DNA of 64,000 bases, taken from the NCBI RefSeq assembly GCF_963676325.1, contig NZ_OY781099.1, positions 4,154,001 through 4,218,000 on the forward strand. The letters are read 5' to 3'. The translations under genes were made by a program, and so were the position numbers. Below the pieces are notes generated by a model. That model was not told the DNA's origin and searched no databases. It saw only the letters and a list, made by a program, of their open reading frames with translations. The DNA is from an uncultured Bacteroides sp. (GTDB lineage Bacteria; Bacteroidota; Bacteroidia; Bacteroidales; Bacteroidaceae). Shown in pieces: positions 17,007-25,918 of the stretch. Every line of letters starts with the position of its first letter. Positions within the stretch are counted from its first letter, which is position 1.

Positions 17007-17669
17007 CTATTTTATATAGGGCTTCAACAACTCTTTCCAAACCAGATATCCCGGGGCTAAGAGATGAAGACCATCATTTGTGTATTTTTTATCCAGGCTT
17101 TGAGTTCCCTGAGCTAACAAGTGAGAATAGATATCTATATAGATACATCCGTTTTCTTTTGCAAGCTGCTTCAGACCTTTATTAATATCAAGTATCACCT
17201 GAGTCTTGTTGTGCACCTTAGGAAAGCGCGTAAATTCATCGTTCACCGGAAGCAGACTCTGTATATAAAGTTTCGTTTTTGGAGAACCCGACTTAATCTT
17301 GCTCACCAATTGCTTATACATAACCAAAACACTATCGGCTGTCAGGTCATGAGACACGTCATTAATCCCCGTCAACAGGAATATCTTTCCCGGTTTACCT
17401 TTCAGAATAGGATTAATACGATCATAGATTCCCAATACAACGTCACCACTGATGCCACGATTCTTTATATGAGAATTTCCAAAAAGCTCAGCCCACTCAC
17501 AACCATCCGTCAGACTATTCCCCAAAAAGACTATATCTGATGAAGTTATGGGCAGTTTCTCAAACAAGGTAGCGCGTTGGTCGTAATACGTACCGTATTT
17601 ACCTTGCTGTGCAAAACTGTTTGCTCCGAAGAGCAAACAGATGATTAAAATGAAACACGTCTTTTTCAT
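17007..17669 (-). CDS. SGNH/GDSL-family hydrolase, exported
   Basis: 220 residues with a signal peptide (about 1-20, ending NSFAQ). SGNH motifs are in order: block I FLGNSLTDG with Ser 52, block III TGIND with N103, and block V NDGLHL with D199 and H202. The family removes acyl groups, often O-acetyl, from sugars in the periplasm. It lies 9 bases after murQ, last in the muropeptide gene series. An O-acetyl-MurNAc esterase would fit, since O-acetylation blocks murein hydrolases, but that substrate is inferred from position only. A terminator follows at 16946. Confidence 0.85.
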   Translation of the reverse strand: MKKTCFILIICLLFGANSFAQQGKYGTYYDQRATLFEKLPITSSDIVFLGNSLTDGCEWAELFGNSHIKNRGISGDVVLGIYDRINPILKGKPGKIFLLTGINDVSHDLTADSVLVMYKQLVSKIKSGSPKTKLYIQSLLPVNDEFTRFPKVHNKTQVILDINKGLKQLAKENGCIYIDIYSHLLAQGTQSLDKKYTNDGLHLLAPGYLVWKELLKPYIK

Positions 17670-17678
17670 AGAAATTAT

Positions 17679-18500
17679 TTATTTTTGCTGTTCTCTATAA
17701 GCGTCAACCGCTTTCTTTACTGAACCATGCATCAGCAACAAGCGCTTTGCCTGTTCGTACTCCATGCCCAGTTCTTCGGATACCATACGTGCACCACGGT
17801 CAACCAGTTTCTTATTTGAAAGCTGCATATTAACCATCTTGTTTCCTTTTACACGTCCCAACTGAATCATAACCGATGTAGTGATCATGTTGAGAATCAT
17901 CTTTTGTCCGGTACCCGACTTCATTCGTGAGCTTCCGGTTACAAATTCCGGACCCACAATCATTTCAATAGGCACATCAGCCTCAGCAGATAACGGAGAA
18001 TCAGGATTACTTGAGATGGAACCGGTAAGAATACCGTGCTGACGGGCTTTGTTTAAGGCACCAATCACGTAAGGAGTGGTACCCGAAGCCGCAATACCTA
18101 TCACTGTATCTTTCTCATTAATCTGATGTTCTACCAGTTCTTCCCATCCACGCTCGGTATTATCTTCAGCATTCTCCACAGGATTGCGTAAAGCTCTTTC
18201 TCCCCCGGCAATCAAACCAATTACCAACGTGGGAGGCATACCAAATGTTGGCGGAATTTCGGAAGCATCCAGCACACCAAGGCGACCGCTTGTTCCGGCA
18301 CCCATGTAGAAAATTCTTCCTCCCTGCTTCATGCGGGGTACTATCTGTGATACCAATTTCTCTATTTGCGGAATTGCATTCTGAACAGCAATAGCTACTT
18401 TCTGATCTTCTGCGTTTATACCTTCCAACAGTTCCTTTACCGATTTCTTTTCAAGTTCATTATGCAGAGAAGACTGCTCGGTTATTTTGATAAATGCCAT
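17679..18500 (-). CDS. murQ: N-acetylmuramic acid 6-phosphate etherase
   Basis: 273 residues from the ATG at 18500; an upstream ATG at 18542 adds a non-conserved leader. The SIS domain carries YMGAGTSGRLGVLDASE at 65-81, with the catalytic Glu at 81, and later GPEFVTGSSRMKSGT. MurQ splits the lactyl ether of MurNAc-6-phosphate in the cytosol, giving GlcNAc-6-phosphate and D-lactate. It follows MurK- and MurT-like genes, the arrangement known for MurNAc use in Tannerella forsythia, and a D-lactate dehydrogenase-like gene lies in the same series. Confidence 0.95.
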   Translation of the reverse strand: MAFIKITEQSSLHNELEKKSVKELLEGINAEDQKVAIAVQNAIPQIEKLVSQIVPRMKQGGRIFYMGAGTSGRLGVLDASEIPPTFGMPPTLVIGLIAGGERALRNPVENAEDNTERGWEELVEHQINEKDTVIGIAASGTTPYVIGALNKARQHGILTGSISSNPDSPLSAEADVPIEMIVGPEFVTGSSRMKSGTGQKMILNMITTSVMIQLGRVKGNKMVNMQLSNKKLVDRGARMVSEELGMEYEQAKRLLLMHGSVKKAVDAYREQQK

Positions 18501-18516
18501 AATCTTATTTGTTGTT

Positions 18517-19356
18517 TTATAGTTTGTTTGAGTGAAAAGCAACTAATCCCTCCATAGGACTCTTAATTACCGTTCCCACCTGAATGTCAAGTCCTGCCGC
18601 AGCCTGAAGAAGAACATCTTTGAAATAGTGAGCAACAGAACCAATAAAATGTACTTTATTGGTTTTATAATCGTATTGCATCACATTCTTCACAAAGAAA
18701 GACTTAAAGCTGTTCAGCACAAGAGTATGTATCTCCGGATTATCAATGTTCTGAGCAAGGAAAGGAGTCAGATGAGCAAGGAATCTGTTAGGAAAAGGCT
18801 TCTTATAAACATTCTCCAGAATGATTGCCGGAGTCAGCTGAAACTGATTTAAGAATTTCTCTTTCAGCTCGGGCGACAATTGATTCTTTAAGCAATCACC
18901 AATCAGTGTACGTCCCAATACAGCTCCACTACCCTCATCTCCTAATATAAAACCTAAAGGAGAAACATTGTTGGCAATCTCTTTTCCATCATAGAAACAA
19001 GAATTTGAACCTGTGCCCAAAATACAGGCAATGCCCGGTTTGTCGCCACACAGCGCACGTGCTGCAGCAAGAAGATCACTCCCTACCTCAATTGTAGCCT
19101 TAATATGTTTAGCTATGGCAGAACGTACTACCTCTATTTTCTCAGGGAAAGCACAGCCGGCTCCATAAAAGAATACAGATTCAATTTTATAACTTTTTAT
19201 TTGTGGCAATAATGCCTCCTCAACTTCTTTACTTATCTCTTCCTCTGTCTGAAAAAAAGGATTTGTTCCCTTTGTAAGAATTCGCTGGACTACCTGCCCA
19301 TCTTCTACTACACACCAGTCTGTCTTAGTAGATCCACTATCTGCAATTAAAATCAT
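18517..19356 (-). CDS. murK: BadF/BadG-type sugar kinase, MurNAc kinase-like
   Basis: 279 residues with the sugar-kinase/Hsp70 actin-like fold. The phosphate-1 motif is ADSGSTKTDW at 5-14, followed by SDLLAAARAL, CILGTGSNSCFYDG and ILGDEGSGAVLG. The family includes GlcNAc kinases and the MurNAc kinase MurK of Tannerella. Since murT overlaps it upstream (ATGA at 19353-19356) and murQ follows after 16 bases, phosphorylation of imported MurNAc to MurNAc-6-phosphate is the likely job. A paralogue lies at 31675 in the same gene series. Strict MurNAc specificity cannot be shown from sequence. Confidence 0.85.
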   Translation of the reverse strand: MILIADSGSTKTDWCVVEDGQVVQRILTKGTNPFFQTEEEISKEVEEALLPQIKSYKIESVFFYGAGCAFPEKIEVVRSAIAKHIKATIEVGSDLLAAARALCGDKPGIACILGTGSNSCFYDGKEIANNVSPLGFILGDEGSGAVLGRTLIGDCLKNQLSPELKEKFLNQFQLTPAIILENVYKKPFPNRFLAHLTPFLAQNIDNPEIHTLVLNSFKSFFVKNVMQYDYKTNKVHFIGSVAHYFKDVLLQAAAGLDIQVGTVIKSPMEGLVAFHSNKL

Positions 19357-20531
19357 ATCTTAATATATATTTTCTTTTTATATAGAACATACCCTATGAG
19401 CCAGTTAACTCCTACAAATAAAAGGGCAAACACAAGTGAAGCCTGAATATTTTCCATTACCGGTTGCAAAAGGTATTTATAAATGTATAGTTTTATACTC
19501 ATCAACTTTCCGGCATAAGGAAATAAGAAACCGCCGGTCAACACTGTAAGAACCGCTCCTGTAACATAAATAAACAGCGGATTTACACCAAAGGATTCAA
19601 AGAACTTACACCAGATTTTATATCCCTTAATATCAATAATCCAGATGAGCAGTGCAAGGAAGCTGGATGCTAATCCACAAGTGGTCAATACAAATGTAGG
19701 CGACCATAGTTTTTTACTGATAGGACATCCGTAACTCAGCAACAATCCCGAAAAAGTAAGTACAGTGCCGACCAAAAACAATCGTTGAATTCGTTCGCCA
19801 TTATCTTTTACGCTCATCAGCAGTTCGCCACACCAGAAACCTATAAGCACATGGCATATAGATGGAATGGTACTAAGCAAACCTTCCGGGTCAATAGCCA
19901 GTCCGGCATCCTTATACATGTGATTCACTCCAAGAATAGATTTATCAATAACAGATATAATATTATGTTCGCTCTGCTCAAAACCATTACCGAAGAGTAA
20001 CAACAGGAAATAGCCCAAAAGGGTGGAGAGAACAATGACCGGAATATATTTATGCTTAACCAGAATTGCAATAAGAGAGGTTGCCCCATAACATAATGCA
20101 AGTCTCTGCATAACACCAAGTATACGGAGATGTTCAAAGTTTGTGATAGCCCTCCAGAAACGCTCTCCGTATGAAAGATTTTCTTTAAACAATGAATAAA
20201 AGGTACGGAACGATAAGGATAACCAGGCAATGGCCACACCAATAAGGAAAATAACCAATGTCCGTTTTAATATTTTCAAAGCAGCCGAATGGCTGAACTC
20301 GAAATTATATTTTCTGAGGGAGATATAGGTTGATATGCCCATGATAAACATAAAAAACGGAAATACAAGATCGGTTGGCGTAAGTCCAGTCCAGGGAGCA
20401 TGCTCAAGAGGTGCATATATTGAACTCCATGACCCGGGATTATTTACCAAAATCATTCCTGCAATGGTTATGCCTCTAAGCACATCCAAAGCCAGTAATC
20501 GCTGACTAACATTTGTTTTCATCGTATTCAT
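19353..20531 (-). CDS. murT: DUF5009/HGSNAT-like membrane protein, MurT-type MurNAc transporter
   Basis: 392 residues from the ATG at 20531, chosen because it makes an ATGA overlap with the preceding stop; 20522 and 20552 are alternatives. About eleven membrane helices. The N-terminus has RLLALDVLRGITIAGMILVN and the pattern TDLVFPFFMFIMG, both typical of the acyltransferase-like family of eukaryotic HGSNAT and bacterial YeiB/DUF5009. MurT of Tannerella forsythia, a MurNAc uptake protein, belongs to this family. The overlap with murK supports that role over an acetyltransferase, but the latter cannot be excluded. Confidence 0.78.
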   Translation of the reverse strand: MNTMKTNVSQRLLALDVLRGITIAGMILVNNPGSWSSIYAPLEHAPWTGLTPTDLVFPFFMFIMGISTYISLRKYNFEFSHSAALKILKRTLVIFLIGVAIAWLSLSFRTFYSLFKENLSYGERFWRAITNFEHLRILGVMQRLALCYGATSLIAILVKHKYIPVIVLSTLLGYFLLLLFGNGFEQSEHNIISVIDKSILGVNHMYKDAGLAIDPEGLLSTIPSICHVLIGFWCGELLMSVKDNGERIQRLFLVGTVLTFSGLLLSYGCPISKKLWSPTFVLTTCGLASSFLALLIWIIDIKGYKIWCKFFESFGVNPLFIYVTGAVLTVLTGGFLFPYAGKLMSIKLYIYKYLLQPVMENIQASLVFALLFVGVNWLIGYVLYKKKIYIKI

Positions 20532-23329
20532 TTTATTTTTGGTTTTGTGCATTGATCAACCAAATACACAATTGACACATACGGAATTCCTGAGTTTGTA
20601 GTTAATCCTATTTCGCAGGTCCGGCTATTTGAATATCCCACTTCTACTCCGGCCTTTTCCAACTGAGGCTTCAGTTTTCTGAGAGCGTAGGAATTAACCT
20701 CCGGATGAGTAAAACCTTTATCGCCGGCAAATCCGCAGCATCCCACTTCCTCGGGAATAATTACTTTTGTGGAGCAAAGACCGGCCAATGAGATCATCAT
20801 ATCCCGCAGTCCCATTTTCTGGGTAGAACAGGTTACATGTATTGATACAGGTTTATCTATTGGAGCAAATTCTAATTTATCTTTCAGGAAAGTATATATG
20901 AATTCTACCGGTTCATACAGTTTTACTTTCGTCATTACATTACGCATCCGGTGCAGACAAGGACTCTGATCACAAAGAACAGGATAAGTTCCTTGCTCAC
21001 TTACAGCAAACAGAGCCTCTTCGAGTTCGGCTGATTTGCGGTCGGCAATATCCATCATCCCTTTGCTTTCCCAAATGGTACCGCAACACAGTTTATCCAT
21101 ATCTTTTGGGAAGATAATTTCGTAACCGGCTTTTTGCAATAGCTGAACGGTTTTATCTACTAACGGAGTAGAATCGGGTGTCTCTTTTGCCGTACCCATC
21201 ATTTGATTCAGGCAGCTCGGGAAATAAACTACCTTTAGAGGTTGACTTTCCTTATCTATCTTATGCGGATAATAAGCTTTTGGCATAGCCGATGTCCACA
21301 ACGGGAAATTATCCATTGATACATATCTTATGCCTTTAGTTAAAGAGGACATTGTTTTGGAACCCAATAAAGCATGAGTAGCATTGGCAAAACTCAGAAC
21401 CGGACGAAGTACACTCTTCATTCCCGCGAAATGGTTTGCTGCAAAATCGCCAATCTTGTATCCAAGACTGCCTACAGGTAATTCTTCCTGCCTGATATCA
21501 TGAGTCAGATCACCCACGTTTATTTCCATCGGACAAGACATGGAGCATAATCCATCTCCTGCGCAAGTCTCATTGCCCAGATACTTATATTGTTTTTCAA
21601 GTTTCTCCAGACGTTCATTGTCTTCACCTGATTTCTTTAATCTGGATATTTCCCTGCGAATAACAATTCGCTGTCTGGAAGAAAGAGTAAACCCGCAAGT
21701 CAGACAGTTTACTTCACAAAATCCGCACTCAATACATTTATCAACATGAGCATTGGTTAGCGGAAGCGGCTTGAAGTTTTTTATATGGCATTCCGGATCA
21801 TCATTAAAGATAACTCCCGGATTAAGCAACCCTTTCGGATCGAACAAATTTTTCACGACTTTCATTACTTCAAAAGCAGCCTCTCCCCATTCATATTTCA
21901 CAAACGGAGCCATATTTCTTCCTGTACCGTGCTCTGCCTTCAAGGAACCATCATATTTATCAACTACCAAAGTCTTTACTTCATTCATCAGGTTCTCGTA
22001 TTTATGAACCTGTTCAGCAGTATCAAATGCCTGATTTATAATAAAGTGGTAGTTACCCTCTAATGCATGACCATAAATACAAGCGTCGGGATAGCCATGC
22101 TTAACCAATAAAGCCTGGAGTTCAGCCGTTGCTTCGGGCAGGTTTTCGATATGGAAAGCCACATCTTCAATCAATGTTGTAGTTCCCAGTTCCCGCATTC
22201 CCCCAACAGAAGGGAATATTCCCGAACGGATGTTCCAGTATTTAGAGTATTCACTTTCCTGGTCGGTAAAGTGTACCGGTGTATAAGTCTCAAAAGGTTG
22301 AAGAATTGCCTCAATCGCCTTTATCTGATTATCAAGTTCCTGCTTGGTAGCAGCTTTTGTTTCTGTGAGAACAGCAGTGAGTCCTTCTCCTGTTTGGTCA
22401 TTCACAGAACTGAGCGACTTTGAATCAAGTAGTTCAGCCCCCATAACCGGCCCTTTTTTCATGGCAACTACCGCACGGCAAGCTTCTTTTATATCCTTAA
22501 AATAGAGCATCGCACTTGCACGGAACGGATAATCATATTCTGTTTTCATCATAGCTTCGGACAGAAAGGCCAATGTTCCTTCCGAGCCAACCATGAGGTG
22601 GGTGATTATTTCAAACGGATCATCATGTTCTATAAAGGGGAGTATATTTAATCCGGTAACGTTCTTAATGGAATACTTATAACGAATACGATTAGCAAGC
22701 TGTTCGTCGTTACGTATCTTATCACGCAATGTCTCTATTTCCTTTATAAAGTCAGGTTTCTTCTCAGCAAATCTCTTTTTACTCTCTTCATTTCCTGTAT
22801 TAAGGACTGTTCCATCTGCCAATACAATCCGAACAGAAAGCAGCATCTTATCACTATTAGCATGAGTACCACAGTTCATTCCGGAGGCATTGTTCATTAT
22901 GATACCTCCTACCATTGCAGATTTTACAGAAGCCGGATCCGGAGCAAACTTACGCCCAAAAGGTTTCAGAATCTGGTTAACCCGTTCGCCTATTAATCCG
23001 GGCTGAAGAGTTATTGTCAGGTAATCGGGAGAGATTGTATATTTCTCCCAGTTTTTGCCCGCAACAATCAAGATTGAGTCACTTATGCTCTGGCCGGAAA
23101 GGCTTGTTCCGGCAGCTCTGAAAGTAACAGGCAAATTCAACTTGTCTGCTATCGAAAGCATTTGCGAAATTTCCTGTTCATCAACAGAACGAACTACTAC
23201 TTTAGGAATAAGGCGATAAAAACCAGCATCAGTTCCCCATGCCAAAAGACGAAGTTCATCTGTATAGATTCTCTCTTTAGGCAAAAACGCTGAAATCTCT
23301 TTAAGAAAAGAATGATAATCCTTACTCAT
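20528..23329 (-). CDS. FAD- and Fe-S-binding oxidoreductase, D-lactate dehydrogenase-like
   Basis: 933 residues. An FAD_binding_4 domain (FRAAGTSLSGQS, GGIIMNNASGMNCG) and FAD-oxidase C-terminal domain fill about the first 490 residues. A ferredoxin-like part has Cys clusters CIECGFCEVNC near 530 and CAGDGLCSMSC near 590. Two CCG domains end the chain (CCGTIWESKG near 746, CCGFAGDKGF near 861). This build is that of Dld-II/GlcD-GlpC fusion D-lactate dehydrogenases, which pass electrons to the membrane. Because MurQ in the same series releases D-lactate, oxidation to pyruvate is the likely role. Other 2-hydroxyacids remain possible. Confidence 0.85.
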   Translation of the reverse strand: MSKDYHSFLKEISAFLPKERIYTDELRLLAWGTDAGFYRLIPKVVVRSVDEQEISQMLSIADKLNLPVTFRAAGTSLSGQSISDSILIVAGKNWEKYTISPDYLTITLQPGLIGERVNQILKPFGRKFAPDPASVKSAMVGGIIMNNASGMNCGTHANSDKMLLSVRIVLADGTVLNTGNEESKKRFAEKKPDFIKEIETLRDKIRNDEQLANRIRYKYSIKNVTGLNILPFIEHDDPFEIITHLMVGSEGTLAFLSEAMMKTEYDYPFRASAMLYFKDIKEACRAVVAMKKGPVMGAELLDSKSLSSVNDQTGEGLTAVLTETKAATKQELDNQIKAIEAILQPFETYTPVHFTDQESEYSKYWNIRSGIFPSVGGMRELGTTTLIEDVAFHIENLPEATAELQALLVKHGYPDACIYGHALEGNYHFIINQAFDTAEQVHKYENLMNEVKTLVVDKYDGSLKAEHGTGRNMAPFVKYEWGEAAFEVMKVVKNLFDPKGLLNPGVIFNDDPECHIKNFKPLPLTNAHVDKCIECGFCEVNCLTCGFTLSSRQRIVIRREISRLKKSGEDNERLEKLEKQYKYLGNETCAGDGLCSMSCPMEINVGDLTHDIRQEELPVGSLGYKIGDFAANHFAGMKSVLRPVLSFANATHALLGSKTMSSLTKGIRYVSMDNFPLWTSAMPKAYYPHKIDKESQPLKVVYFPSCLNQMMGTAKETPDSTPLVDKTVQLLQKAGYEIIFPKDMDKLCCGTIWESKGMMDIADRKSAELEEALFAVSEQGTYPVLCDQSPCLHRMRNVMTKVKLYEPVEFIYTFLKDKLEFAPIDKPVSIHVTCSTQKMGLRDMMISLAGLCSTKVIIPEEVGCCGFAGDKGFTHPEVNSYALRKLKPQLEKAGVEVGYSNSRTCEIGLTTNSGIPYVSIVYLVDQCTKPKIK

Positions 23330-23360
23330 AACCTTGAATTGTTTATAGGCTATTGACCTG

Positions 23361-24599
23361 TTATTTATATAGATAATATTTTTTGGAAAGCTTCTTGAAG
23401 CTCTCTACATCTTTATACCAATAATCTTTTATATCATCAAACTTATTGTTCTTGGCAAAACGCAGACGAATCTGGTCACTACCACTAACTTTATCAAACA
23501 TATTGAATCGTTTGTTATCCGCGTTATTAAATACTGCTTTATCAGGATATAATTCTGCAACTTCCTGCATTATATAAAACTGAATTTCAGATAGTGCAGC
23601 TTTCTTGTAATCCGTAATATGTACCTGCACACCCTGAAGATTCTTTCCCTGACCAACTGCATAAAATGGATTCAGGTGAATTGGTCTGAACTTCACTCCC
23701 GGTAAATTCAAGGCATTCATTTTTGCTGCAAACTCATCGGCCTTTATCCATTCTGCAGCAAACATCTGGAAAGGGATGGTATATCCTACACCAATAGACA
23801 TATATCCTAACTCTCCAAGGATTCCTGATACTGGATAAAATTCAGCAGAGTGAGCATGAGGAATATGCGGTGAAGCTGGAACCCATTGCAGCCCGGTTTG
23901 TGTATAATCCATCTTACGCTTCCAGCCTTTCATCTTCACGACATGTAAATTGCATTGCTTTTTCAGCATATTCTCACTATTGAGCATAATTGCAACTTCT
24001 CCGCAAGTTAACCCATAAACATAAGGGATCTTGAACTGGCTTACAAAAGAATAAAAACCATCTTCAACCAGGTTACCTTCTATCTTGAGACCATTCACCG
24101 GATTCGGGCGATCAAGCACCACAAATTCAATATTATTCTCGGCAGCAGCTTCCATAGCCAATCCCATGGTACTGATATAAGTAAATGAACGACAGCCAAT
24201 ATCCTGAATGTCATACACCAGAACATCTATACCTTTCAACATTTCAGGGGTAGCCTTGCGTGTTTTGCCATATAATGAATATACAGGTACTCCGGTTGAA
24301 GGGTCATTGGAATTATCAACATGATCGCCGGCATGTACATCTCCCCTCACTCCATGTTCAGGACCAAAAAGAGCAACCAACTTCACATTCTTTGCTTCAT
24401 GAAGAATATCAATTGTCGACTTCAGGTCATTATCTACCCCTGTCGGATTAGTGATTAATCCAACACGTTTACCTTCCAATATTTTAAAGTTCTGTTCCTT
24501 CAAAACCTCAATTCCGGTTTTAATTCTTATTTTCTGGGCTGATACACTGCTGGCAAATAATCCAACAAGACACAAAGTAAATAAATATTTAAGTTTCAT
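23361..24599 (-). CDS. namZ: Exo-beta-N-acetylmuramidase NamZ (DUF1343, GH171)
   Basis: 412 residues with a signal peptide (about 1-21, ending SVSAQ). DUF1343 landmarks: KRVGLITNPTGVD near 45-57, LFGPEHGVRGDVHAG, VYSLYGKTRKPT-like text, VYDIQDIGCRSFTYISTM and VLDRPNPVNG. NamZ enzymes release MurNAc from the non-reducing end of peptide-free glycan in the periplasm. Placement beside an AmpG-like permease, SpoIID/LytB and murTKQ fits exactly: its products feed MurT. It follows ampG by 17 bases and precedes the D-lactate dehydrogenase gene by 31. Confidence 0.92.
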   Translation of the reverse strand: MKLKYLFTLCLVGLFASSVSAQKIRIKTGIEVLKEQNFKILEGKRVGLITNPTGVDNDLKSTIDILHEAKNVKLVALFGPEHGVRGDVHAGDHVDNSNDPSTGVPVYSLYGKTRKATPEMLKGIDVLVYDIQDIGCRSFTYISTMGLAMEAAAENNIEFVVLDRPNPVNGLKIEGNLVEDGFYSFVSQFKIPYVYGLTCGEVAIMLNSENMLKKQCNLHVVKMKGWKRKMDYTQTGLQWVPASPHIPHAHSAEFYPVSGILGELGYMSIGVGYTIPFQMFAAEWIKADEFAAKMNALNLPGVKFRPIHLNPFYAVGQGKNLQGVQVHITDYKKAALSEIQFYIMQEVAELYPDKAVFNNADNKRFNMFDKVSGSDQIRLRFAKNNKFDDIKDYWYKDVESFKKLSKKYYLYK

Positions 24600-24616
24600 C
24601 GCTCTTTATTATTATA

Positions 24617-25909
24617 TTATTCAGATTCTATTTCTTCTTTTTTCTTTCCATATTCCGGATCAATCTTCACAAATGCGCAAACCGCAATGGTTGCCGCACA
24701 GCAAATCATAACCCAAACAAAGAATTTTTCATAACCAATGTGATCCTGTAACCATCCGGCAGCCATACCCGGCAGCATCATTCCCAATGCCATAAATGCT
24801 GTGCAAATTGCATAGTGTGCAGTTTTATGCTCGCCATCAGAATAATAAATAAGGAAAAGCATGTAGGCTGTAAAGCCGAAGCCGTAACCAAACTGCTCAA
24901 TGAATACACAAATATTTATTATTATGAGACTTTGTGGCTGGAAGTATCCCAGATATACAAAAGTAAGGCAGGTTAGAGATATACTCCAGGCCATTGGCCA
25001 TAACCAACGCTGAAGGCCGCCTTTTGATGCACATACACCTCCAATAATTCCACCAATAGTAAGTCCCAGAATACCCACAGTTCCATATACTATACCAACT
25101 TCTGCAGTAGTAAGGCCCAGTCCTCCTTTTTCAAGAGGATCAAGAAGAAACGGATTTATCAGTTTTACTAACTGAGCTTCAGGCAAACGATAAAACAACA
25201 TAAAAAGAATAGCAACTACAGATTGTTTCTTCTTGAAGAAAGTGACAAATGTTGCAAAAAACTCTTTAAAGATATTTTTGGCAGTCACATTACCAACTGT
25301 CGATTTATCTGTTACAGGAACAGGAAGAATAAATTTATGATAGAGACTAAATGCTATAAAAAGACCACTCAAAATAAAGAAAGTAATAGACCAGGCAAAG
25401 GGAACCTTACCAGTCCAGGTTTCAAGCCCACCAGCCAGTACAATAAGCACACCTTGCCCAAAAATAGTGGCAATTCTGTAGAAAGTACTACGAATGCCTA
25501 CATACAATGCTTGCTGTGGAACATCAAGTGCCAGCATATAAAAACCATCGGCAGCAATATCATGGGTTGCCGAACTAAATGCAACTAACCAAAAAATTGC
25601 CAATGTGGTTTGGAAGAAGTTGGGCATCGGTATAGTAAAGGCTATACCAGCCAATCCGGCACCAACTAAAAGCTGCATGGTAACAATCCACCAACGTTTA
25701 GTCTTAAGCAGATCGACAAATGGACTCCAGAAAGGTTTTATAACCCACGGCAAATATAACCAGCTTGTATATAAAGCAATATCTGTATTAGAAATGCCTA
25801 AACGCTTATACATAATAACCGAAATAGTCATAACAGCTACATAAGGCAAACCTTCTGCAAAGTATAAAGTCGGGATCCATGCCCAAGGTGATCTTCTTCT
25901 ATTCTTCAT
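24617..25909 (-). CDS. ampG: MFS permease, AmpG-like muropeptide transporter
   Basis: 430 residues with 12 membrane helices. The N-terminus SPWAWIPTLYFAEGLPY and the DIAADGFYMLAL segment near 115-126 are the AmpG family pattern. AmpG brings GlcNAc-anhydroMurNAc and its peptides into the cytosol in peptidoglycan recycling. The next genes are SpoIID/LytB (upstream, 9 bases) and namZ (downstream). In this setting it may carry disaccharides or GlcNAc-rich fragments while MurT carries free MurNAc; that division of labour is inferred. Confidence 0.87.
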   Translation of the reverse strand: MKNRRRSPWAWIPTLYFAEGLPYVAVMTISVIMYKRLGISNTDIALYTSWLYLPWVIKPFWSPFVDLLKTKRWWIVTMQLLVGAGLAGIAFTIPMPNFFQTTLAIFWLVAFSSATHDIAADGFYMLALDVPQQALYVGIRSTFYRIATIFGQGVLIVLAGGLETWTGKVPFAWSITFFILSGLFIAFSLYHKFILPVPVTDKSTVGNVTAKNIFKEFFATFVTFFKKKQSVVAILFMLFYRLPEAQLVKLINPFLLDPLEKGGLGLTTAEVGIVYGTVGILGLTIGGIIGGVCASKGGLQRWLWPMAWSISLTCLTFVYLGYFQPQSLIIINICVFIEQFGYGFGFTAYMLFLIYYSDGEHKTAHYAICTAFMALGMMLPGMAAGWLQDHIGYEKFFVWVMICCAATIAVCAFVKIDPEYGKKKEEIESE

Positions 25910-25918
25910 AATGATTTA

